A stretch of 6,917 bases of DNA, from assembly GCA_949739095.1 (NCBI GenBank), contig CATIYX010000275.1, positions 1 through 6,917 of the forward strand, given 5' to 3'. Both the position numbers and the translations under genes were made by a program. Each line of letters begins with the position of its first letter. Position 1 is the stretch's first letter. Below, in pieces: positions 1 to 3,963 of the stretch. The DNA comes from an uncultured Clostridia bacterium (lineage in GTDB: Bacteria > Bacillota > Clostridia > RUG12999). The notes under the pieces are model-generated. The model made no database searches. It saw nothing but the letters and a program-made list of their open reading frames with translations, and had not been told where the DNA came from.

Positions 1-530
1 ATCAGGCAAGAGACTGGAACCACGGTGTGTTTGGTGGTGCAACAATAGCTTCTGAAACCACTGCAGCAGCAGCGGGAGCAGTTGGCGTAGTAAGACGCGA
101 CCCAATGGCAATGCTGCCGTTCTGTGGCTACCATATGGGCGAATATTTCAGACATTGGATTGAAATGGGTAAAAAGATTCCGAACCAGCCTAAGATTTTC
201 CATGTAAACTGGTTCCGCCGCGGCGACCAGGGCGAATTCCTGTGGCCGGGCTTCGGTGACAACCTCCGCGTTCTGAACTGGATTCTGGAGCGCTGCGATG
301 GCAAAGTGGACGCTGTGGAAACACCGATTGGTTATCTGCCGAAAAAAGAAGATTTGGATTTGTCCGGACTGGACATCTCTGATGAAGTTATCGATGAACT
401 GCTCAGCGTGAAAAAAGAATACTGGGTGGAAGATATTGCAGGTCAAAAAGAATTCTTTGCAAAATTCGGTGACAAATTGCCGCAGGAAATCAAAGATGAA
501 ATGGCAAAACTGGAGAAAAACTTCGCATAA
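1..530 (+). CDS. pckG: Phosphoenolpyruvate carboxykinase (GTP), C-terminal part
   Basis: Catalyses GTP-dependent interconversion of oxaloacetate and phosphoenolpyruvate plus CO2 in the cytosol, at the branch between glycolysis/gluconeogenesis and C4 acids. The gene is cut by the window edge; the frame is open from base 3 and gives 175 residues ending at TAA 528-530. Sequence seen: an ARDWNHGVFGGATIASETTA segment typical of the GTP family, RRDPMAMLPFCGY, then VNWFRRGDQGEFLWPGFGDN. The three phenylalanines of this last segment sit at the spacing of the guanine-clamping Phe517, Phe525 and Phe530 of the human enzyme, which separates it from the ATP-dependent family. The C-terminal tail is acidic and helical, as usual. 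A GTP at 27 is not a start: coding runs in from upstream. A strong terminator follows 44 bases after the stop, so the gene ends its transcription unit. In fermenting anaerobes this enzyme often runs towards oxaloacetate; that direction is inference here. Confidence 0.95.
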   Translation, partial: QARDWNHGVFGGATIASETTAAAAGAVGVVRRDPMAMLPFCGYHMGEYFRHWIEMGKKIPNQPKIFHVNWFRRGDQGEFLWPGFGDNLRVLNWILERCDGKVDAVETPIGYLPKKEDLDLSGLDISDEVIDELLSVKKEYWVEDIAGQKEFFAKFGDKLPQEIKDEMAKLEKNFA

Positions 531-573
531 GAAATTGTTGCTGATGGGCAGCGCAGTTCTTTGACGGAAATAA

Positions 574-617
574 AAAAAGGGAGACGCTTATTTCAGAGAA
601 GTTGTCTCCCTTTTTCC
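574..617 (+). terminator. Intrinsic terminator of the PEPCK gene
   Basis: GGGAGAC (579-585) pairs perfectly with GTCTCCC (604-610), and the stem is extended by AAAAA (574-578) against TTTTT (611-615), giving 12 bp with an 18-base loop. The T-run follows the stem directly. The A-run before the stem means it could also work on the opposite strand. Confidence 0.85.
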
Positions 618-670
618 TTGCTGCAGCGGAAGGCTGCCGCAATTTATATCACAGCCGCAGGGAAGTAAAT

Positions 671-760
671 AGATAAAAGATAGAAAATAATAGAGTATAG
701 ATAAGAGATAGAAAAAATACGCAAATATCTATTCTCTGTTCTTTATTATCTATCCTATAT
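671..760. repeat. AT-rich imperfect inverted repeat with GATAGA-like units
   Basis: The stretch is made of repeated GATAGA/AGATA-like words on the left (671-712) and their complements (TCTATC, TCTATT) on the right (728-754), so it can fold back on itself with several mismatches and a loop around 713-727. For example, GATAGAAAATAAT near 679 faces ATTATCTATC near 745, and AGAGATAG (704-711) faces CTATTCTCT (729-737). It has no coding potential. It may be a short dispersed intergenic repeat or the far end of the element at 781-997; a copy elsewhere in the genome would be needed to decide. Confidence 0.4.
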
Positions 761-780
761 TGCAGCGTTCTACGGTAAGT

Positions 781-997
781 GACCGGAAACGGACTACTTT
801 TAGAAACATCCAAAACGTGAGGACACGTGCCGTGGTTTGGATATCTCTAGCTGTTCGGAGTGCCGAAGTAACGTATGACTGAGGTATGAGTCGTACATGC
901 AAAAAGCGTAGGAAGGCGGCAGGAGAAATCCCGAGAGGGGATGAATCGACGGCGTAAATCGGAGAAAAGCCCTTCTTGGAAATAAGAAGTGGGAGGG
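781..997 (+). ncRNA. Candidate orphan omega-RNA / decayed 3' end of an IS200/IS605-type tnpB
   Basis: No intact gene lies here, but the stretch is dense in hairpins: ATCCAAA 808-814 with TTTGGAT 836-842, enclosing ACGTG/CACGT (815-828); TTCGG/CCGAA (854-867); GTATGACT/AGTCGTAC (873-896, 8 bp with one G-U); ATCCC/GGGAT (928-942); and CCC+TTCTT with AAGAA+GGG (970-993). Read in the yesU frame, 781-831 gives DRKRTTFRNIQNVRTRA, which resembles a degraded version of the DRDxNAAxNI segment (third RuvC motif) near the C-terminus of TnpB. After stops at 880 and 955 the frame continues into yesU. In IS200/IS605 elements the tnpB 3' end overlaps the omega-RNA, which ends in a GC-capped hairpin at the right end; the 970-993 hairpin has this form. 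Identification rests on recalled family layout, not a search. An unrelated leader RNA is the main alternative. Confidence 0.42.
970..997 (+). promoter_or_regulatory. Hairpin abutting and partly covering the yesU ribosome binding site
   Basis: TTCTT (973-977) pairs with AAGAA (984-988) around a six-base loop, and CCC (970-972) pairs with GGG (991-993) across a two-base GT bulge. The ribosome binding site GGGAGGG is 991-997, eight bases before ATG 1006, so its first three G's are in the stem. Folding could reduce yesU translation. The bulge looks like an AC lost from a formerly perfect CCCACTTCTT/AAGAAGTGGG palindrome, as expected of an IS200/IS605-type right end. Confidence 0.45.
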
Positions 998-1005
998 AAA
1001 CAGGG

Positions 1006-1662
1006 ATGAAACTAATTTATGAAAATGCACTTTCCAGCACGGAGGATATCAAAGGATTCCGTCTGGAGGGCAGCGCAGAAATCTATTTTGAACAAAATAA
1101 AATGCGGATGAAAAATGCGCTTCCGCCGGAATTGGGGCAAAAATCAAATTTTGTTTTGTGGTGCCCTGAGGAGTTTCCGGCGGATATCATGGTAGAATGG
1201 GATTTCCGTCCGATTGAAGAGCCTGGGCTGGCAATTTTGTTTTTCAGCGCGGCGGGCTGTCAGGGGGAGGACTTGTTTGACAGTTCCTTGCAAACACGTG
1301 ACGGACAATATCATCTCTACCATTCGGGAGATATCAACGCCTACCATGTTTCCTATTTCCGTAGAAGATATGAGAGTGAACGTGGATTTCATACGTGCAA
1401 TCTGCGAAAAAGTGCGGGCAATCATCTTGTCATACAGGGCGGAGACCCGATTCCCGATTGTGCGGACGCATTGGAAGAATATCATATCACACTGACCAAA
1501 AAGAATGGAAAAATAACGTTTATGATAAATGACCTGACTGTTTTTACATGGCAGGATAACGGCGTGGAATATGGTCCTGTGCATGGCGGCGGAAAGATTG
1601 GGTTCCGCCAGATGGCGCCCATGATAGGGGAATATTCTAATTTTAGGGTATTTGAACTGTAA
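1006..1662 (+). CDS. yesU: YesU-like DUF1961 family protein
   Basis: A 218-aa cytoplasmic protein, close in length to Bacillus subtilis YesU (about 220 aa), a member of the concanavalin A-like DUF1961 family encoded in the rhamnogalacturonan-use cluster. Conserved blocks seen: FVLWCPEEFP and VEWDFRPIEEPGL (about residues 47-72), LFFSAAGCQGEDLFD, YHSGDINAYHVSYFRRRY (about 106-123), FHTCNLRKS, and GGGKIGFRQMAPM near the end. The catalytic activity of the family is not established; the fold suggests binding or modifying a carbohydrate. There is no signal peptide or membrane segment. ATG 1006 is chosen because GGGAGGG lies eight bases upstream; an in-frame TTG at 976 lies inside the RBS hairpin and adds ten unconserved residues. 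No good promoter is visible in 618-1005. A terminator follows at 1668. A PL8 lyase 2.3 kb downstream supports a role in uronate-polysaccharide use. Confidence 0.93.
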   Translation: MKLIYENALSSTEDIKGFRLEGSAEIYFEQNKMRMKNALPPELGQKSNFVLWCPEEFPADIMVEWDFRPIEEPGLAILFFSAAGCQGEDLFDSSLQTRDGQYHLYHSGDINAYHVSYFRRRYESERGFHTCNLRKSAGNHLVIQGGDPIPDCADALEEYHITLTKKNGKITFMINDLTVFTWQDNGVEYGPVHGGGKIGFRQMAPMIGEYSNFRVFEL

Positions 1663-1667
1663 AACAT

Positions 1668-1693
1668 GCGGATAAGAGATTCCGCTTCTTTTT
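1668..1693 (+). terminator. Intrinsic terminator of yesU
   Basis: GCGGA (1668-1672) pairs with TCCGC (1681-1685) around an eight-base loop, followed by TTCTTTTT. It starts five bases after the yesU stop. The stem is short, so some read-through is possible. Confidence 0.65.
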
Positions 1694-1715
1694 ACATTTT
1701 CGGACAGCGCCACGC

Positions 1716-1744
1716 TTGACTTTCCAATATTTTTCTGCTATACT
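1716..1744 (+). promoter_or_regulatory. Sigma-A promoter driving the riboswitch and antiporter
   Basis: The -35 box TTGACT (1716-1721) and -10 box TATACT (1739-1744) are separated by exactly 17 bases. A TG at 1736-1737 makes it an extended -10 promoter. Transcription would start near 1751, the first bases of the riboswitch. Confidence 0.87.
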
Positions 1745-1750
1745 AAATAC

Positions 1751-1843
1751 TGTTTGAGGGAGTAGATGGCTCAATAAAGAGCGGCAAGTCAACAGGCTGG
1801 TGGCGTTTTGTCACCTGGTTTGTCTTAAATATCGAGACTCAGG
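1751..1843 (+). ncRNA. yybP-ykoY family manganese riboswitch (aptamer)
   Basis: The transcript begins TTTGAG-GGAGTAG (1753-1765) and closes with ATCGAGA-CTCAGG (1831-1843). GGAGTAG and the facing A-x-C-R-AGA element are the two conserved loop strands that build the Mn2+ site in the yybP-ykoY family (Rfam RF00080). P1 is TTTGAG (1753-1758) with CTCAGG (1838-1843). Between them lies a CAAC-containing segment and an extended arm with CTGGTGGC...GTCACCTGG (1797-1818), also typical. The family senses Mn2+ and generally turns on metal exporters. The position, directly after a promoter and just upstream of a cation antiporter, fits. Conclusion from sequence pattern; no covariance model was run. Confidence 0.87.
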
Positions 1844-1906
1844 CATAGCTTTGCTGTGCCTGAATGTTATGCAGGTTCAGGTACGGTAATGTATCTGAAT
1901 TTTTTT
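1839..1906 (+). terminator. Riboswitch expression platform with switchable terminator
   Basis: The terminator proper is TTCAGGTAC (1876-1884) with GTATCTGAA (1891-1899), nine pairs including one G-U, a six-base loop, then seven T's (1900-1906). Upstream, TCAGGCATAGC (1839-1849) can pair with GCTGTGCCTGA (1853-1863), using the P1 3' strand. CCTGAA (1859-1864) is also complementary to TTCAGG (1876-1881), which is the 5' arm of the terminator. This gives mutually exclusive structures. With Mn2+, P1 holds 1838-1843, freeing 1859-1864 to open the terminator (on). Without it, the 1839-1863 hairpin forms and the terminator folds (off). Confidence 0.88.
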
Positions 1907-1926
1907 GTTTGGATGGAGGACAAGTT

Positions 1927-2871
1927 ATGATGAACGTTTTCATTACCTGTTTGTTGTTTGCGGCAGGGAACGCGCTGGTGGTAAAGGGCGGAGACATTTT
2001 TGTTGATGCGGCGAGCTATATCGCAAAAGCTTTTCATATTCCGCCGTTTATTATTGGGGCAACGATTGTGAGCATTGCGACCACTTTGCCGGAAATGATT
2101 GTTTCGCTCATTGCGGCAGCGGCGGGAAAAACGGATATGGCAATCGGCAATGCTGTTGGCTCTGTGACCGCTAACACGGCACTTATTATGGCAATCGCAA
2201 TGATTGCAATGCCTATCGTTTGCGAACGTAAGGAATATTTGAAACAAATCTTGCTATTGATTGCGTCCGCGGCTACGTTGTTTTTGTCCTGTCGGACAGG
2301 TGAATTAAATCCAATCGGCAGCCTTGTTCTTACCGTCATCTTTATATTGTTTATCGTGCAAAATCTGTTTTTTGCCAAAAAGGACAGCGGAAAACAGAGC
2401 GGACAAGCTAAGACGGATAAAAAGAAATTGTTTATCAATATTGTGCTGTTTCTTCTCGGTGCGGCGGCAATTGTTCTTGGCAGCCGGCTCATGGTGGATA
2501 ATGGTGGAGAAATTGCAGTTTGGCTTGGCGTTCCGGAACGTATTGTCGCCATCACACTCATTGCCGTGGGGACTTCTCTGCCCGAACTGGTGACGACAAT
2601 CAGCGCGATTGTGAAAAAAGAGGCGGCACTTTCCGTTGGTAACATTATTGGCGCAAATATCATTGACCTTTCCCTGATTTTGCCGCTATGTTCAGTGGTT
2701 TCCGGAAAAACGCTTCCGGTAGCGGCAGGAAGTATCATGATTGATTTGCCTGTCTGTCTCGGCGTTACTTTATTAGCGACAGTACCGTTGATTTTTAGAC
2801 AAAAAGCCGCAAAGCTGCAAGGTGTACTGCTGCTTGCGTTTTATGCGCTATATATGATAATGGTGATATAG
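1927..2871 (+). CDS. Ca2+/cation antiporter (CaCA) family membrane protein, YrbG-like
   Basis: A 314-aa integral membrane exchanger made of two homologous halves of hydrophobic segments joined by a charged cytoplasmic-type loop (KKDSGKQSGQAKTDKKK, about residues 152-168). The alpha-1 repeat reads TTLPE...GNAVGSVTAN (Glu56, Ser79, Asn83) and alpha-2 reads GTSLPE...GNIIGANIID (Glu220, Ala243, Asp247). Glu56, Asn83, Glu220 and Asp247 sit at the spacing of Glu54, Asn81, Glu213 and Asp240, the ion ligands of the archaeal exchanger NCX_Mj. Ala243 replaces the usual Ser236 equivalent, and SVTAN replaces the usual SNIFN. GGAGGA (1915-1920) sets the start at ATG 1927 or the adjacent ATG 1930. The in-frame ATG at 1864 is inside the riboswitch expression platform and is not used. 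Control by a Mn2+ riboswitch suggests manganese export or Mn2+/Ca2+ exchange; the transported ion is inferred. It is a single-gene unit with its own terminator. Confidence 0.93.
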   Translation: MMNVFITCLLFAAGNALVVKGGDIFVDAASYIAKAFHIPPFIIGATIVSIATTLPEMIVSLIAAAAGKTDMAIGNAVGSVTANTALIMAIAMIAMPIVCERKEYLKQILLLIASAATLFLSCRTGELNPIGSLVLTVIFILFIVQNLFFAKKDSGKQSGQAKTDKKKLFINIVLFLLGAAAIVLGSRLMVDNGGEIAVWLGVPERIVAITLIAVGTSLPELVTTISAIVKKEAALSVGNIIGANIIDLSLILPLCSVVSGKTLPVAAGSIMIDLPVCLGVTLLATVPLIFRQKAAKLQGVLLLAFYALYMIMVI

Positions 2872-2921
2872 TTTGTTTTTACATATAAATGTCCCGCATG
2901 GCTTATGGATTCATGTTGTGT

Positions 2922-2959
2922 GCGGCAGCCCTCCACGGAGAGCTGCCGCGCTTTATTTT
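2922..2959 (+). terminator. Intrinsic terminator of the antiporter gene
   Basis: GCGGCAGC (2922-2929) pairs perfectly with GCTGCCGC (2942-2949), and the loop can add CTC/GAG. The T-rich tail CTTTATTTT follows. It lies 50 bases after the antiporter stop. Confidence 0.87.
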
Positions 2960-3105
2960 GTCCTGCTGAGTAGATAGTCCACACGCACACCATGAAAATC
3001 AGCGAGTGTGATAAGAATATCATTTGGAACATTCGGAAAAGAAAGTGATAACGCTTACAGATAAAAGAATGTATCAATCTGCTGGAGATTTTGTTACGGA
3101 CAATA
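2960..3105. other. Intergenic stretch with no recognisable gene
   Basis: Nothing certain is seen between the antiporter terminator and the long hairpin. An 18-codon reading frame (ATG 2992 to TGA 3046) is Lys-rich but has no ribosome binding site or recognisable similarity. The stretch may be a remnant of a lost gene. Confidence 0.5.
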
Positions 3106-3158
3106 AAAACACACCTCCTATGGTGGACTTAAGCAAAAGACCATAGGAGGTGTGTTTT
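3106..3158. terminator. Perfect 19-bp hairpin, probable bidirectional terminator
   Basis: Bases 3106-3124 (AAAACACACCTCCTATGGT) and 3140-3158 are exact reverse complements around a 15-base loop (3125-3139). The A-run at one edge and T-run at the other give a U-tail on either strand, so it can end the minus-strand repressor gene (stop at 3245) and any transcript from the left. The stem contains CACCTCCT and its complement AGGAGGTG, identical to the anti-Shine-Dalgarno and Shine-Dalgarno cores. Confidence 0.78.
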
Positions 3159-3244
3159 GTCTGGAAAAGCCGTAGGGATGCGACAGGAAACCAACTGTAG
3201 CGAGTTATGCTGTATGTTCGCACGGTGCGTCCCGCAGACTGCTT

Positions 3245-3466
3245 CTATACCTTCTCATTGTCAGGTGATGGGAAGGTATCCGCCAAATTCTCTGCTGGCA
3301 AATCCAAATGTTTTATATTTTGTTCGTATTGATGTACATACTGTTTCAAAATGAATTCAATTTCTTTGTTTGCTGAACGACTATTGGCGTGGGCAATACT
3401 TTTGATTTTATTCAGCAGTTCTTCTGAAATCCTGAGGGAAAATGGAGAAAAATAATTTCCATACAT
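3245..3466 (-). CDS. Arc/MetJ-type ribbon-helix-helix DNA-binding protein
   Basis: A 73-aa protein with one ribbon-helix-helix domain: beta strand FSPFSLRI (residues 6-13), helix 1 EELLNKIKSIAHANS (15-29), turn RSANKEI (30-36), helix 2 continuing to about residue 51, then a short hydrophilic tail. The LRI-x-EEL...SRSANKEIEFIL pattern matches Arc-like repressors, which bind DNA as dimers with the beta strand in the major groove. The minus-strand AAGGAG (complement of 3477-3482) lies ten bases before the ATG, fixing the start. No toxin-like partner gene is beside it, so it is not an obvious antitoxin. It is transcribed alone, ends at the 3106-3158 hairpin, and has a TGAATTCA palindrome in its promoter region, suggesting autorepression. 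The divergent lyase gene could be a second target; that is inference. Confidence 0.86.
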   Translation of the reverse strand: MYGNYFSPFSLRISEELLNKIKSIAHANSRSANKEIEFILKQYVHQYEQNIKHLDLPAENLADTFPSPDNEKV

Positions 3467-3500
3467 GTCAGATACACTCCTTCACTTTGATGTCAAAATG

Positions 3501-3531
3501 ATTGTACCATAATTTTTAGAAATTTTATGAA
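3501..3531 (-). promoter_or_regulatory. Possible promoter of the ribbon-helix-helix gene
   Basis: Read on the minus strand, TACAAT (complement of 3501-3506) is a good -10 box, giving a start near 3494 and a leader of about 28 bases. The -35 is weak: TTCATA (complement of 3526-3531) at a long 19-base spacing. The weak -35 overlaps the first arm of the palindrome at 3528-3557. Confidence 0.45.
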
Positions 3532-3557
3532 TTCATTTTACATGCAAAATGAATTCA
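3528..3557. promoter_or_regulatory. Candidate operator: TGAATTCATTTT / AAAATGAATTCA palindrome
   Basis: TGAATTCATTTT (3528-3539) and AAAATGAATTCA (3546-3557) are perfect reverse complements around ACATGC. Each arm also contains the 8-base palindrome TGAATTCA, so the site offers two equal half-sites about two helical turns apart, as expected for two cooperating ribbon-helix-helix dimers. It overlaps the -35 region of the minus-strand repressor and lies 100 bases before the -35 of the lyase promoter. Binding by the neighbouring protein is inferred. Confidence 0.6.
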
Positions 3558-3656
3558 GTTTTTTGGAAGAGATTTGACTGGGGAAACGGCGGAAACTGTG
3601 GTGAATAGGTGTGTTTACCGCGTTCGGGCGGCTGTGAATTTATATATGAAAAAAGA

Positions 3657-3685
3657 TGGACATGTAAATTTTTTTATGATATACT
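3657..3685 (+). promoter_or_regulatory. Sigma-A promoter of the PL8 lyase gene
   Basis: TGGACA (3657-3662, five of six -35 consensus bases) and TATACT (3680-3685) are 17 bases apart, with TG at 3677-3678 making an extended -10. The start would be near 3691. Confidence 0.78.
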
Positions 3686-3690
3686 AAAGG

Positions 3691-3963
3691 AAACCGTTTT
3701 ATAAACGAAATAAAGACGGCTTAAAATAGGGGAAATCATTTCCTTTACCGGCAGGAAAAAGTTGCTGCAGGGGTGTTGATACTTGTATGTATAACCACAG
3801 TTGGCAAAGGCGGGATGATAAAACCGTAAAATGATTTTAAGTTGCTGTGCCTGATGATAAAAAGAAGGTTCCCGTCTTTTGGCAGATTGGAACCGCCTTT
3901 CTGTGCGCAGGGACAAAAGGCGCCTACGGGGTGTGGGCAGAAAGAAAAGGAGGTTATCACAAA
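3691..3963 (+). other. Long 5' leader of the PL8 lyase gene
   Basis: About 270 bases separate the predicted transcription start from ATG 3964. Small hairpins are visible: CGTTT/AAACG (3695-3707) or, alternatively, CCGT/ACGG (3694-3719); GGAAA/TTTCC around 3733-3744; and GCCTTT (3895-3900) with AAAGGC (3917-3922) enclosing CTG/CAG. No intrinsic terminator is seen before the ribosome binding site. I do not recognise a riboswitch family; the signatures of c-di-GMP-I, TPP, cobalamin, FMN and ZTP were looked for and not found. An in-frame GTG at 3847 opens 39 codons, but it lacks a ribosome binding site. Confidence 0.4.

Noticed and set aside
976..1005. TTG 976 as the yesU start
   Set aside because: It lies in the RBS hairpin, has no ribosome binding site of its own, and adds residues absent from YesU; ATG 1006 has GGGAGGG at the right distance.
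800..1030. 76-codon minus-strand reading frame opposite the hairpin-rich region
   Set aside because: It runs antisense to the structured RNA and into yesU, has no ribosome binding site or domain, and its openness follows from the repeat-like sequence. Similar frames in databases are probably over-annotation of this kind of element.
1864..1926. ATG 1864 as the antiporter start
   Set aside because: The 21 extra codons are the riboswitch terminator stem and T-run; GGAGGA at 1915-1920 supports ATG 1927/1930.
2992..3048. 18-codon frame MKISECDKNIIWNIRKRK
   Set aside because: It has no ribosome binding site, no promoter and no recognisable similarity; this length is expected by chance.
3157..3354. 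65-codon plus-strand frame starting with TTG after an AGGAGGTG
   Set aside because: The AGGAGGTG is the 3' arm of a perfect hairpin and the frame runs antisense to the well-supported ribbon-helix-helix gene, with no recognisable domain.
3847..3963. GTG 3847 as the lyase start (39 extra residues)
   Set aside because: There is no ribosome binding site before it, AGGAGG precedes ATG 3964, and the conserved PL8 N-terminal domain starts at the latter.
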